From NCBI GenBank assembly GCA_036898135.1, contig CM072511.1, positions 44,633,141-44,697,140 on the forward strand: a stretch of DNA of 64,000 nucleotides, written 5' to 3'. Both the position numbers and the translations under genes were made by a program. The stretch comes from Oncomelania hupensis (taxonomy: Eukaryota > Mollusca > Gastropoda > Littorinimorpha > Pomatiopsidae). Positions 21,742 to 34,063 of the stretch are shown piece after piece (positions within the stretch are counted from its first letter, which is position 1; each line of letters begins with the position of its first letter). The notes under the pieces are model-generated. The model saw only the letters and a program-made list of their open reading frames with translations, was not told the DNA's origin and ran no database searches.

Positions 21742-23304
21742 TGTCGCGTTAGGACTAGTTTTAACTCTGCTGGTTGACTATTTAGCCTTGTGTAGTCTTT
21801 GTAACAGTAGAGAGTCAGTAAATTACACAGTAGCAATAAAAGTACACACAGCGAGCCAGACCCCCACACAGCTTAGTGACTCAGCACTGTGTGCGAGAGT
21901 CGTAAACATTTTACCCAATGAGAGCTTTGAATCGGACCGTTTTAACCAATCAGAAGCAGGCTAAGCGGTACGAGCCAGTTTGACTGTGTCAGAACCTACA
22001 CACAGTGTTGGTCAGTCGTGTGTGGGACGAGGAAGAAGTTACATCTCCTTAGCTAGCAGAGAACTATCTTCACTCATAGACCAGGAAGCAGGACTTTAGA
22101 GTCTTAGAATTCTCTCAAGTCATCACGGGCCTGAACTTGTCAAACAGGTAAATGAACACCCTTCTGTTTCATCGTGATATATTTATATTATTGTTGGAAT
22201 TATGTTTGTGGAATTGGCTATGCATAAATGTGAATTATTAATCCGAATTTGCCGTGCCGCGTGGACGAGCCGAGCACGAGGCGAAACACGACCGGTTGCG
22301 CCGCCATGTTGTATTCCGTACGGAACCACTGTTGTTTAACTTCTATGTATGTTTGCAGACCAGTGGCTGTACCACTGAATGTTTATATTATTATTAATTC
22401 TGTATGTGTATAGTTAGACACGATTGATATTTATGTATGTATAGGAATTTAGAGTGAGATTACAGCGGAACCCGGAAGTAGCAGAATGTTCGTCGCTTAT
22501 GTATAGAGATGTGGAGCTATCACTGAGGGCTACTTTGGCTTTCAGTGAGACGCTCTGCACAAACCGATTATTCAGGGTGGTGCAGAATTTCGTCTCTTAT
22601 ATTCCAGACGAGCAGGCGAGCTATCCCGAGCTATCCCGAGCTATCCCCACTCCACAGAAACGACCAGTTAGTTGGCGGAGTATCCTCCACCGCACAAGAC
22701 GGAAAGAGCAACCCGGAAAACTCCCTGTCAGACCCCACAGCGTGGCAAGGGAACCCAACTACACAACGACACAGGTGGACCAGAAGCTACCTCACAGAAG
22801 GACTTCGAACCCCCACTCATGAGTTAAGTGCATAACACGAAAGTGCACTTAAACTGATCATAGCAGGACCACAGTAGTCCAACTCTTCAGAAACTGTAAA
22901 ACGGACCACAGTAGTCCAAATCTACATGAAATCTTATAGCAAAGTGCCCAAGGAAGATATAACAGCTGCCTAGACTATCAGCGATCGAACTATTAGCAGT
23001 GACTGAGACATTTTAAGTTAGATTAGTACTTAGAGAATCTTGTATAGAGTAGAAGAAATAAATGTGTGATTTTAACTGTTATCAAGTGGCTGGTCTACAT
23101 ATGATTCATAGCCGTGTGAAAGCTAGTGTGACAGTATTCTTTTACCATTTTTCTATCTATTTCTGTACCCCAACCTTAACACAGAACGAGCTAAACAAAT
23201 AAATTTATTAAAGTAATTCATAGGGTGACCTACTAGCAGTTCCCACCGAATAAACGTGAGGGTCCATAATTCCATTGTGCAGAGCCCATAAACCCCACGT
23301 GACA
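21742..23304 (+). repeat. 3' LTR
   Basis: 1,563 bp; identical to the 5' LTR apart from an extra A at 22306 and an extra G at 22807. Confidence 0.96.
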
Positions 23305-23309
23305 CCTTC

Positions 23310-23667
23310 TTCTTCTTCTTTTTCTCTCAGCTTCAAATTCCAACCTTTAGATCAGAGATTACGCGCTCAACTGATACGTATACCGTTGCAGCAAAGGGCG
23401 TTACATACAACTTCACTGGTTCAACAAACACTCTTCTAGTTATATAATGTTCATTATTTGCCAAGCCTTTTTTTTACTTCTAATAATTATAGTGGACTTT
23501 CTAACTAAAAGAGCTGCTCATGGATCTGGCCGTTGAAGATAAGAGAGAATCACAAAAGACAAAGCGCCTGAGTTTATTTAATTAATAACACGCAGGTTTA
23601 GTTTGTTCCGTTTCTCTTGTTTTGAACTAATGAAATTGTATAATCAAGGAAACTGCCCATGCACAAA
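23310..23667. other. Unannotated stretch
   Basis: Remainder of the TTC tract, then AT-rich DNA. Nothing recognised. Confidence 0.4.
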
Positions 23668-23693
23668 ACTGCTTAGATGATCAATATCTCCTC

Positions 23694-23735
<42 letters not shown>

Positions 23736-23759
23736 AACTGCTTAGATGATCAATCCCTC

Positions 23760-23811
<52 letters not shown>
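23668..23811. repeat. Two (TC)n tracts with a duplicated 20-bp lead
   Basis: AAACTGCTTAGATGATCAAT occurs before each TC tract (about 23668 and 23735), so the unit lead + TC has been tandemly duplicated. Confidence 0.9.
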
Positions 23812-24743
<932 letters not shown>

Positions 24744-24754
24744 TTGACTAAAAT

Positions 24755-24860
24755 CCTATCCTATCCTATCCTATCCCTAAATTCGGAGGTCGTAGGGGCA
24801 CCACAGATGATCGTTTAACCAGCGTGCTCCATCTTTCCCTGTTCTCAGCAACCTTGATTG
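24755..24860 (-). mobile_element. 5'-truncated RTE-like LINE 3' end
   Basis: On the minus strand GGTTAAACGATCATCTGTGG and GGTGCCCCTACGACCTC match the end of the 4.4-5.3 kb LINE, then a (GGATA)n tail. The 11-bp duplication TTGACTAAAAT (24744-24754, 24861-24871) is perfect, with the left copy running into the tail. Confidence 0.88.
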
Positions 24861-25046
24861 TTGACTAAAATAAATTAATAAATTAATTCGTAGAGAATTG
24901 GTAACGATAGATGGAAAAACTTGCCACTTTAGGGAAAATATCGTCACTTTCAAAAGCTGGAAAGAAGAAAGGAAAGAAGAAGAAGACAGAAAGAGAGGAA
25001 AGGAAAAAAAACCACATAGAAGTCAACAAACAAACAAATACACAAA

Positions 25047-25122
25047 GAAGAAGAAGAAGAAGAAGAAGAAGAAGAAGAAGAAGAAGAAGAAGAAGAAGAA
25101 GAAGAAGAAGAAGAAGAAGACT
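25047..25122. repeat. (GAA)n microsatellite
   Basis: About 24 AAG units. Confidence 0.97.
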
Positions 25123-25392
25123 ATCAAGAATTATTCTTAAGTAAAACTTCGCCATTGCAATAAAACTGCTTGGCGTAATTCTACAGGACGTAAAACAATG
25201 CGTTCTCTCTTTATTCCAGTTAGCCAACCGAAAACAGGACTGGTGGTCTCACACACTGTTATCGCCGAAGTTACAAAATTAGTAACAGGTATAGGCCTAG
25301 TACAGGGCTTCTTCATCAAATCTGACTACCGAAGTTAATTTCATTAGACAACACAGCACGTTCTCCACCTATAATAATGGAGATCAAACACA
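25123..25392. other. Unannotated stretch
   Basis: Nothing recognised. Confidence 0.35.
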
Positions 25393-25423
25393 GCAGAAGA
25401 AGAAGAAGAAGAAGTGAGAGAGG

Positions 25424-25488
<65 letters not shown>

Positions 25489-25630
25489 GACAGTTGAATT
25501 GAAATGAATTGAATTAATGAATTGAATCGTTTAATAAGATACAGGTTTTAAGTTTAAAAACCTAGTCTTCTAAAACCTGTCCTAAAGAGCTATTAATTAA
25601 AACATTAAAATGTAGCAACTAGTAATAGGC

Positions 25631-25702
<72 letters not shown>

Positions 25703-25711
25703 AGAAGAAGC

Positions 25712-25744
<33 letters not shown>

Positions 25745-25840
25745 ATAAGAAGAAGGAGAAAGAGAAGAAGAAGATGAAGAAGATGAAAAAGAAGAAGAAG
25801 AAGAAGAAGAAGAAGAAGAAGAAGAAGAAGAAGAAGAAGA
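25393..25840. repeat. GAA/GA compound array enclosing a dispersed repeat
   Basis: (GAA)n 25393-25413, (GA)n 25431-25486, the ~140-bp repeat 25491-25632 (minus copy of 14806-14941), (GA)n 25634-25686, then imperfect (GAA)n to 25840. Confidence 0.93.
25491..25632 (-). repeat. ~140-bp dispersed repeat (copy 2)
   Basis: Reverse complement of 14806-14941 with a few indels; ends in an AATTGAATTGAA-type tail next to GA repeats. Confidence 0.75.
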
Positions 25841-26446
25841 TAATTACATAGTTAAGTGTAAAATCACAGGAATACAGCGAGTTTCCGCTGTGTAAATTAC
25901 CTCCAACTAATTTACACTGTATTTCTCCTAATATTTCTACTTTTTTCTTCAAACGAAAACTATAACAAACGCTTACAATAACAATTAACAAACCCGCTGT
26001 GGACAATGATTTTTTTTATTTTTTTTAAACGTAATCCGATCAGTAACATTTTATGTAGGCCTAATAATTATGTATTGCAGAATATGACTATTGTGCTCTC
26101 TCTTCACGCCTCGTGAACGCTACAGCGGCATTTGGCGGTATACCGACAAATTTCGGCCTTGACCTTAACCCGTGGCACGCGCTAGGTGCATTTGGCAGGT
26201 GGCAACTGTCAACCGGAACACTCGTTTGGTCTTTTGTTCAAACTCAGAAACATCCCCTCCTACCCTCGAAATGGACAGATGAAACGGGGATTCATTCACT
26301 CAGTCATACTCAGCTCTCGATTGGTAGGAGACAGCGATGAGGAACCCAAACCAAGAATGCACTCTACAGGTGTGCAGTGCAGAGTTCAATAATGGTATTG
26401 GATGAAGTCAATCTACAATTTCACAAATAAAAATTCTATTTCCTTT
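25841..26446. other. Unannotated stretch
   Basis: Plus-strand frames at 26113-26392 are open but the translations match no family I know. Not called as a gene. Confidence 0.35.
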
Positions 26447-26458
26447 CCGTCTTTTAAT

Positions 26459-27066
26459 TACAGTACATTACATTACATTACATTACATGATTATTGCTTT
26501 AGGTCCAGCGGACTCTTCCGAGCCAAATCAGGACCAGAGAAGTGAAAGAGGACTCACCACTGATCCGCATAAAAGATCTGCCGAAACAACCCTAGTGGTA
26601 ACACTGAAGGCAATCTACCAGCCGGTCACTTTACAATAAAGACATCCCACGCAGGGGACGCTGAGGCTATGCTCTAAGTTATCGAACCCCGGTTTACAAA
26701 AACAAAATAGAATACAAACATCATCATACAATATCAACAAAACACATACATATAAAATGCCTACATTGCCAAATAATAACATCGTAGGAAGCCCCAGTGA
26801 CCGTTTGGCAGAAAGCGTCCAATATTCCCAAGCTGATCCAACAGACCTCATACACAAATGAGGAGTTTTGTCCCGGAAGAGTGTTCAAGAAAAAAGGTAG
26901 GTGACTGGTCTAGCGAAAAAGAAGATAGTCTAGCAGATTGATAGAGCAGAGTATGAATGAGAAAGAACAATGAAGAAAGATAGCGACAGTGGAAATTTAA
27001 AGCATTAAATTTCCAGAAAGTGGGGATACTATTTATACTGAAACTCCCGGCACGCCCACTGGGGAA
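26459..27066 (-). mobile_element. Pentamer-tailed retroposon (copy 1, full length)
   Basis: On the minus strand the 5' end has CAGTATAAATAG-type TATA sequence (here ACTGAAACTCCC lies next to the 5' tip), the body has GGCATTTTATATGTATGTGT and CTGCGTGGGATGTCTTTATT, and the 3' end is a (TAATG)n tail. The 12-bp target duplication CCGTCTTTTAAT is perfect (26447-26458, 27067-27078). No protein of a known family is encoded; minus-strand frames are open by chance in several copies. Confidence 0.9.
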
Positions 27067-27210
27067 CCGTCTTTTAATAGCGACGTTCCTTTACATCACA
27101 TGTTTGAGTGATGAATGTGTGTTTGGTGTGTATGTAGGAGTGTTTGTAACATTTTGGTTACAGATCGCCGCGCTTTGAGTCTGATTTAGGAATAAGGCGC
27201 GTATAGCATC

Positions 27211-27211
<1 letters not shown>

Positions 27212-27282
<71 letters not shown>

Positions 27283-27293
27283 TATTATTATTA
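27212..27293. repeat. (ATT)n microsatellite
   Basis: About 26 ATT units with one ACT. Confidence 0.97.
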
Positions 27294-27770
27294 AAGAAGA
27301 AGAGAATTTAAAAAATCTGCCACTGCTACTATTACTGCTACTACTGCTATTACTGCCATTTCTATTGCAGTGACTGTTAAAACCTACCATTGCAATGACT
27401 GTTAACGTACCTACGTACTGTTACTGCCACAATCAACAATACTACACCTAATACTGAACGATTTCTTCTGTAATTCTCTTCTTCGCTGGTTGCGCAAATC
27501 GTCTTTAGCATCTTGGAAGTTTCCGCGGCAACTGGCTGAACTAGATAACAAAATGTACACACTTTAGAAGTTTAGGAACTTGAACCGTTTAACACAAGGA
27601 TGGACTGCAACTAATTCGTTCAAAGTTTTCATTGTTGCCGTTTTCATGCAACAAGTTACTGCATCTCGTCACCAGCTTTTCTTTTCTCCCAAAACCTCAG
27701 GAAATGGGGCAAATGCACACACACATATATATTGGAAGATAAGGAATGAGGAGTGGAGTGCGGCAATAAA

Positions 27771-27773
<3 letters not shown>
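27294..27773. other. Unannotated stretch
   Basis: Loose CTACTG/ATTACTGC repeats at 27320-27360; otherwise nothing recognised. Confidence 0.4.

Positions 27774-27819
<46 letters not shown>
27774..27819. repeat. (GA)n microsatellite
   Basis: About 21 GA units; a (CA)n tract follows at 27931-27965. Confidence 0.96.
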
Positions 27820-27820
<1 letters not shown>

Positions 27821-27965
27821 ACGTGTAAAGCGCAAATCCTAATAGCAAATATATTCTTTTCAAGTGGCTTGAGGGGGAGAAGGGGAAGAGGTGGTACAAA
27901 GAGAAAGTGGGAGAAGGGGTGAAGAGATACACACACACACACACACACACATACACACACACAAA

Positions 27966-28343
27966 CAATCAAAGAGAACAAAAAAAAAAAGAACAAAAAA
28001 ATAGTTTACGCCTTAATTAGATACTACTTCAAGACCCCGAACAGGAGCAAAATGCGTTGGGAAATAGAGCATCCATTTTCATGACTTGCGTACAGCCCAA
28101 ACTGAAGATTCACCACCACCCCCACCCCCCACCCCCCCTTTTTTTTTTAAACGCTAACAAGGTCTCCAGCCAGGCTCTGTAATTTTTACCAATACTCAAG
28201 CAAAAGGAACCCAAGTTTAAAAAGGATATAAAATGGGGATCAAAGAACCACATTGACTGGAGCGGAAGTGGGAGGAGTTGAGATTGTTGGACAGTACAAA
28301 GAAAGGCTAAGAAAGGATATAAATTTGTTGTTGTTTAAAGGAT
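27966..28343. other. Unannotated stretch
   Basis: A-rich run, then a C-rich run near 28113-28138. Nothing recognised. Confidence 0.4.
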
Positions 28344-28354
28344 CTGGGTCTCCA

Positions 28355-28548
28355 TTACATTACATTACATGATTATTGCTTTAGGTCCAGCGAACGCTTC
28401 CGAGCCAAATCAGGACCGGACAACCCCTGATCTGCATAAAAGATCTGCTGAAACAACCCTAGGGGTAAAACTAAAAGCTCTCCACCAGCCAGTCACTTTA
28501 CAATAAAGACATTCCACGCAGGGGACGCTGAGGCTATACTCTAATTTC
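28355..28548 (-). mobile_element. Pentamer-tailed retroposon (copy 2, 5'-truncated)
   Basis: Only the 3' 194 bp are present, with the (TAATG)n tail. A perfect 11-bp duplication CTGGGTCTCCA (28344-28354, 28549-28559) shows that the truncation happened at insertion, as in LINE-type target-primed reverse transcription. Confidence 0.92.
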
Positions 28549-28559
28549 CTGGGTCTCCA

Positions 28560-29297
28560 AGGTTGTTGTTTATTTGTAGTGATATAAGGATTTACCTGGG
28601 TATTCGCACTGTCGCATTCAAATATAATATAGCAGGATACTCGTTGCCCAAACGAACCGCTAAGCTTTGGATTTTCGTTTTCTCTTCCTTGGTATGTAAA
28701 CCAATCACTGTGTTGTGCTGTACACTTTGCGGCAGTGCTATATTTAGAATCAACGTTACGCTATTTATAGGCATATACATGAAACTATGAAGAAGAAATC
28801 AATTTTAAAACTAGACATATATTTGGTATTACATAATTTAATTATCTAAACTTTGAGAGTGCAAATACAAATAATTATAGAACACGTAAAAAAATTTAAT
28901 TAATTTCTTAAAGTATAATAAACACAAATAAAAATTAGGTTTTATTTATGTTAAAACTTTTAAAAATTTTATAATTTAAGACAGAACCAATAGGATTTAG
29001 TAGTTTCTTAATAAAAATTTTTAAGACTTTCTTTCACTCCTTGTGAAGAAAATACGATGAGCAAAAATAAAATGAAGTTTCTAGCTGGTAAATGCCAACC
29101 ACCCACAAAATACATATAGCACTTGAATATAAGAAAAAAAAAAAACAGTATCATCGATTGCATGAACATGGCCGGATATTTGAACTGCTCGGTCTGACTG
29201 ATCTCTTAGAATTTTCGAACAATAATGAGGAAAAGAGACACATTAAAGTTGTCCTCTCTTTGATTCTGGATTCGGTAGAAGCTAATTTGGTGGTGGT
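28560..29297. other. Unannotated AT-rich stretch
   Basis: Very AT-rich from 28800 to 29040. Nothing recognised. Confidence 0.4.
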
Positions 29298-29303
29298 GGT
29301 GGT

Positions 29304-29342
<39 letters not shown>

Positions 29343-29680
29343 ACGCATGTTTACACGGCGTTATTTGGACAAACTAGTGCAGATCTACATACGTTGTTTG
29401 GACGTCCATTTAATGATCCGTTAGGGTTAGGGCTAGGGTTAGAGGGGTTAGGGTTAGGGTTAGAACACTTAAAAGTACTTAAAAAGGGGGTCGTAGCACG
29501 ACCCATTGTCCACACAACGTATGTGGCGTTTGAGGAAAGTCCAAATAACGGTGTCTGTGCAAGTATGTGTGTGTGTGTGTGTGTGTGGGTGGGTGGGTGG
29601 GTGTGGGTGTGTGTGTGTGTGTGGGTGTTTGTGTGTGTGTGTTGTATTTGTGTCTGTGTGTGTTCCCGCGCAACGGTCTA
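29298..29680. repeat. TG-flanked inverted-repeat element with TTAGGG-like core (copy B)
   Basis: (GGT)n/(TG)n to 29340, left arm about 29359-29401, TTAGGG-like core about 29419-29463, right arm about 29510-29550, then (TG)n with GGG variants from 29565. The arms pair: CGTTATTTGGAC on the left, GTCCAAATAACG on the right, with CATACGTTGT/ACAACGTATG also paired. TCCGTTAGGGTTAGGGCT is shared with copy A. Confidence 0.72.
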
Positions 29681-29770
29681 TGTTATAATTTTTAACGGTT
29701 GTTTTGTTTTCGTTTTTATTTTAAACACAGATATTGCTATATAAAAGCTGGATCGTGCTTCCTGGTTTTC

Positions 29771-29964
29771 GGGGCCGGGTAGCTCAGTTGGTAAGAGCGT
29801 CTTGCTAGTAACCGAAAGGTCGCTGGTTCGAATCCCGGATTGGTCAACGTGTGATCATATTATTTTCCCCTTTACCAACAACGGGCCCGCTGGTGTCAGT
29901 ATAAATCGGTCCAGTAGTCACCTATATGCGTAAGTGTCGTGTGACTATAATCTACTATTACACT
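29771..29964 (+). mobile_element. tRNA-derived SINE (family 1), full length
   Basis: Head GGGGCCGGGTAGCTCAGTTG and CTGGTTCGAATCCCGG carry A and B boxes, followed by the body (TTATTTTCCCCTTTACCAAC) and an end TAATCTACTATTACAC. Target duplication TTCCTGGTTTTC/TTCCTGGTTCTC (29759-29770, 29965-29976; one mismatch). Confidence 0.9.
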
Positions 29965-30017
29965 TTCCTGGTTCTCTTTGCTTCTTTGTTGAGCTGATTT
30001 TAGTCTAAGCAAGGCTA

Positions 30018-30599
30018 CATTACATTACATTACATGATTATTGCTTTAGGTCCAGCGGACTCTTCCGAGCCAAATCAGGACCGGACAACCCCCAATCCGC
30101 ATAAAAGATCTGCTGAAACAACCCTAGTGGTAAAACTGAATGCTCTCCACCAGCCAGTCACTTTACAATAAAGACATCTCACGCAGGGGACGCTGAGGCT
30201 GTACTCTAAGTTATCGAACCCCCGTTTACAAAAACAAAATAGAATACAAACATCATTATAAATTATCAACAAAACACATACATATAAAATGCCTACATTG
30301 CTAAATAATAACATCATAGGAAGCCCTAGTGACCACCTGGCAGAAAGCGTCCAATATTCCCAAGCTGATCCAACAGACCTCATACACAAATAAGGAGTCT
30401 TGTCCCGGAAGAGTTTTCAAGAAAATAAGGTAGATGACTGGTCTAGCGAAGAAGAAGACAGTATAACAGATTTATAGAACAGAGCAGGAATGAGAAAGAG
30501 CAAATGAGAAAGACAGCGACAGTGGGAATTTAAAGCACTAAATTTCCAGAAAGTGAGGATACTATTTATACTAAAACTCCCGGCACCCCAACGGGGGTT
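30018..30599 (-). mobile_element. Pentamer-tailed retroposon (copy 3, full length)
   Basis: Same organisation as the 26.4-kb copy, with AGTATAAATAG near the 5' end on the minus strand. Target duplication AAGCAAGGCTA/AAACAAGGCTA (30007-30017, 30600-30610; one mismatch). Confidence 0.9.
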
Positions 30600-30617
30600 A
30601 AACAAGGCTAACTGAAT

Positions 30618-30700
30618 TGTTCTTTTATATAGCGCTTTACCAGCTCAAGTAGCTGCTTCAGCTTGCTGAAAACAGGACCTAACTCAATTCTTCCGCCCCC
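30618..30700 (-). repeat. V-SINE-like tail fragment
   Basis: TTATATAGCGCTTTACCAGC and CTCAAG match the 3' end of the SINE at 35705-36127 (TTATATAGCGCTTTTCCAGC), followed by AGGACCTAACTCAA as in that copy. Confidence 0.6.
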
Positions 30701-31099
30701 TCCTTTTCGTCCCTTCACCCCCTCCCTAACCCCAGTATAACGGGGTATAACGGAGTATAACCGATGCACGCCGAGCAGGCAGTGTAATTGCTCCATTGGA
30801 ATACGAATACGAACGGTTAGTGTTCTAAGTCATCTGACCTCTCCACATAGGGTGAGGGATTTGAAATGAATAAAATCTCAATAAAAAGTTGCTTGTACTC
30901 AATCGTCTCCATCTCCCCTCCAGATCCCACCCTCTCCCTCAGCTCCTCCTCCTCCTGCTCTCTTTATATCCTTACTACTCCGTCGTCATCACCAACATCA
31001 TCATCATAAGCAGCAGCAGCAGCAACAGCATCATCATCATCAGCAGCAGCAGCAACATTGTTGTCTTCCTCCTCCTCCTCCGTCTCCGTCACCTCCTCT
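30701..31099. other. Unannotated stretch
   Basis: CAG/CAT/CTC trinucleotide-rich from about 30990. No supported gene. Confidence 0.4.
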
Positions 31100-31167
31100 T
31101 AATCTTCATCATCATCATGATCATCATGATCATCATGATCATCATCATCATCATCATCATCATCGCC
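31100..31167. repeat. (CAT)n with CATGATCATGAT units
   Basis: ATCATCATGATC repeats, then about eight CAT units. Confidence 0.9.
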
Positions 31168-33150
31168 AGCAGTCCACTATTAGTTGCGTAACTCTGCAGT
31201 ACAAGAACAAGACAAATAAACTCGATTGATGAAACCCAGTTATGCCTTTAGAGAACCACTTCTCTGTTGTTTACACTATCAAGTGTACACAACTGTATCT
31301 TGTCCAACCCAAATCCTCCTACAGCCCGTACGGTTCTTGAGTGTGTCCAAACTGAGCTCCATTGACACGTACTGCCGGGTAATGGCAAAGTACCGCAGAT
31401 CGAGTTGGATCACACTCATTTCTCCCTTCACTCTCTCTCCCCCCCCCCACTCCGCCATCCCCAACCATTGCCCCCCCCCCCCCATTCCCCTCTCCTTCCT
31501 TCCCATCCCTATCAACCCACCTCTAAAAATAAAACCTGAAGAGTTTCAAACTTTACAGAAAAAAAGGTAGGGAAGGTTCGACTAAAATTGTTAAAAGAGG
31601 CAAAAAGCTTTCGTATAACACAAGAAGAAGGTGTCTCGCTTACAGAGACGGGACTGGAGTTTTTTTGATAGCGTCTTGGATATAATCCTTATTAGATACT
31701 GTCCTCCGGGGAAATGAAAGAATGCTAGGAAAGAGCTATCTCCCCTTCACTGCTACCAATGGTTTGTATAGGTGGATGTGTGCCATAGATATAGACGGCC
31801 ATTTCGCTGTGCTCTCAGCACGTCAGTAACAAGTTTGAGTTTCCTAATGGATTGCCAATACCCAGTACTATTAATAAAGCAAAGTTGTTGTTGTTGTTGT
31901 TGTTGTTGTTGTGTTTTAACCAAGACTTCCCATTTTGAACACGAGAAGACGCATCGTCAGCCGAAGTTGTGACAGACAGAGGTCCTTATTTGCCAGATCT
32001 AGAAAAGAGTCATCCCAACTCAGGTAAGATTTTCTCAAAACGAGCATCCATCACTGGCCGGCTTATTTTCACAGAAAACGATACCATTTAAGCGCAAAAA
32101 TGTAGATATTCCATAAGCAAGTGGCGCAACTCCTGGTGCAACCAGTGGGCAACAACTTGTTTTACATTTATGTTAGGTTTCCCACATGTCAAATTTCCTG
32201 TTGTTAAAATGGTGATCTTGTCTCTTGGCTCGAAGTACGTGTACGTTGGCCTTATTTCTCTCAAACTTCAGTACATTTATGAGATATGTTACGGTCTCAA
32301 TACTTGCAGCGTCACTGGACTTGCTTCAGTTTGTCATCAGACGTCAGCGTAGTGACGGGCGACAAAATGGCTATCAAGAAGCGGGCACTTCCGGCACGAG
32401 CGGCAGACATGTTTACATGGGATTGTGGGAACAGATAATGACGTGTTTGTCTTGACAGCTGAGTGTTGACAGGGCAATGGCGTGAGCTGATGGGCAAATA
32501 ATCCGTATCTGCGATTTCAGTCGATCGGCGAGTTCAGATAGGTAAATAGATCTGTGTTTCTAATCGATTCCTCTAGTTCGCCTTGTTTTACATTGTTCCT
32601 GCTAGCATCCGCTTATATTACAAATGTTTGAGCCATTCCGGTGTGGCGGGTCTTGTAATGACATGAAGCAGTTTTCATTACATCGTGCCATTCCCACTGT
32701 TTATATAACAGCTTCGTGCTATCAGTGACGAAGAAAAGCGCAATTTTTATATGTGATTACATCATCCAGGCATACATAAGGATAGAAGAAGATCGCTAAC
32801 TCTTTAAGAAATAATCAAATACATAATAAAAAGCATGCTGGATTCCGTTTTTACCCTCAATATTCATACAAGCATGAATTGTAACATGGGAATATATAAA
32901 ACAGAGGTGCGAGGACATTGCTAAAATGAGAAAATAAGAGTGACAGAATGCACAAACCGCTAAATTTTCCTACATATAAACAAGGAAACTTAGAGTGTAT
33001 CTATGTATGAAGAACGAAAATATTTTCAGTGATTTAATTTGCTACAGCGGTCAGACATAGCAAGCAAGCATCAACCACGTTCGAGCGTAGAAAAATTTCA
33101 AAATGTGCAAATGCCCGCGGAAGGCAGAAGAACAGATAAACTTAAGAAAT
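31168..33150. other. Unannotated stretch
   Basis: Two C-runs near 31441 and 31473, (GTT)n at 31885-31911, otherwise unique-looking. 32335-32500 is CpG-richer and has ACGTCA, CACTTCCGGC and ACAAAATGGC motifs, a possible promoter; nothing downstream supports a gene. Confidence 0.35.
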
Positions 33151-33237
<87 letters not shown>

Positions 33238-33304
33238 GGGGGGAGGAAAGAGAGAGAGAGGGAGAGACAGACAGAGACAGACAGAGACAGAGAGACAAAG
33301 ACAG
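33151..33304. repeat. (GA)n and (GACA)n microsatellite
   Basis: GA units to about 33262, then GACAGA variants. Confidence 0.96.
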
Positions 33305-34020
33305 AGAAGGCAACACAGAATAACAAGGGTGGGGAAGAACAAAAAAGAAAGGAAGTGGAAACAAATAAAATCTATAAAAGAACAAAGTACGGGGAAATTA
33401 AAGAGAAAAAAAAGAAAGAAAAGAAAAGCCAAGACGTTTTAAAAAAAGACCAGACATTTTGATGGACAAAGAAAAAGACAGATTAAAAAACAACAACAAA
33501 CAAACAAAAAACAACATCAGACTGACAGCGATTCTGACAATATTCGTCTTTTACTAGAAGCATTCAGTTTTAGATTCTTATATTGAGGCATTCACGGCAA
33601 GGTTTCTTCTAGTAAAGAATAATTCATGTGTTCATACCTCATAAAAAGTACGAAATATTCTTTCAAGATGAAGCATTAACTTCTAGTTCATAACATAATA
33701 AAGAATCTTTTCCTATGCTGTAGGCTTTAAACTCAAAAAAGTAAAACAGTTTTCTTTGCCCAATCTTAACGAAGGCCTGTATCGGCCGAATGGTCACTAA
33801 ACAGGCTGGGTGCGTATATGCAATACACCCACACGAACACTAAACACCAGACTATACTATTCCCAGTCCTGAAGTAAGTTGACCAAGATTATAACCATAC
33901 ATAACCACCAAGACTATGGAACTACTAGAAGACACTTCTCAATATATAAAGGTAACAATCCACTCTCTTTCTGTCTTTGTTTGTCTGTCTATCTCTGTCT
34001 GCTGTCTGTCTCTCTCTCTA
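33305..34020. other. Unannotated stretch
   Basis: A-rich, lysine-biased open frames that look like low-complexity translation. Nothing recognised. Confidence 0.4.
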
Positions 34021-34027
34021 ACACACA

Positions 34028-34062
<35 letters not shown>
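34021..34062. repeat. (CA)n microsatellite
   Basis: About 18 CA units. Confidence 0.95.

Positions 34063-34063
<1 letters not shown>

Larger units (their letters stand above)
15197..23304 (+). mobile_element. Gmr1-like Ty3/gypsy LTR retrotransposon (near complete)
   Basis: An 8,108-bp element with two LTRs, candidate primer-binding and polypurine sites, and Gag, protease, integrase, reverse transcriptase and RNase H in that order. The RT is of Ty3/gypsy type (LPFGLHNAPS, FMDD), yet integrase lies upstream of RT, the order known for Ty1/copia and for the Gmr1-like gypsy group. The target duplication CCTTC is perfect (15192-15196, 23305-23309). The LTRs differ only by two 1-bp indels. Three frame breaks (about 17760, 18760 and 19205) interrupt the coding region. 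No envelope gene or chromodomain was seen. Confidence 0.95.

Noticed and set aside
26615..26857. Minus-strand frame beginning MCMRSVGSAWEYWTLSA, repeated near 30075, 34656 (plus), 38831 and 49858
   Set aside because: It recurs only because it lies inside the pentamer-tailed retroposon; copies have frameshifts and stops at different places, and it resembles no protein family.
29771..29845. tRNA gene (A and B boxes present)
   Set aside because: The anticodon stem does not pair, the acceptor stem has no matching 3' strand, and the unit continues into a SINE body with TSDs.
31279..31570. Overlapping frames on both strands near 31.3-31.6 kb
   Set aside because: Driven by C-runs and CT-rich sequence.
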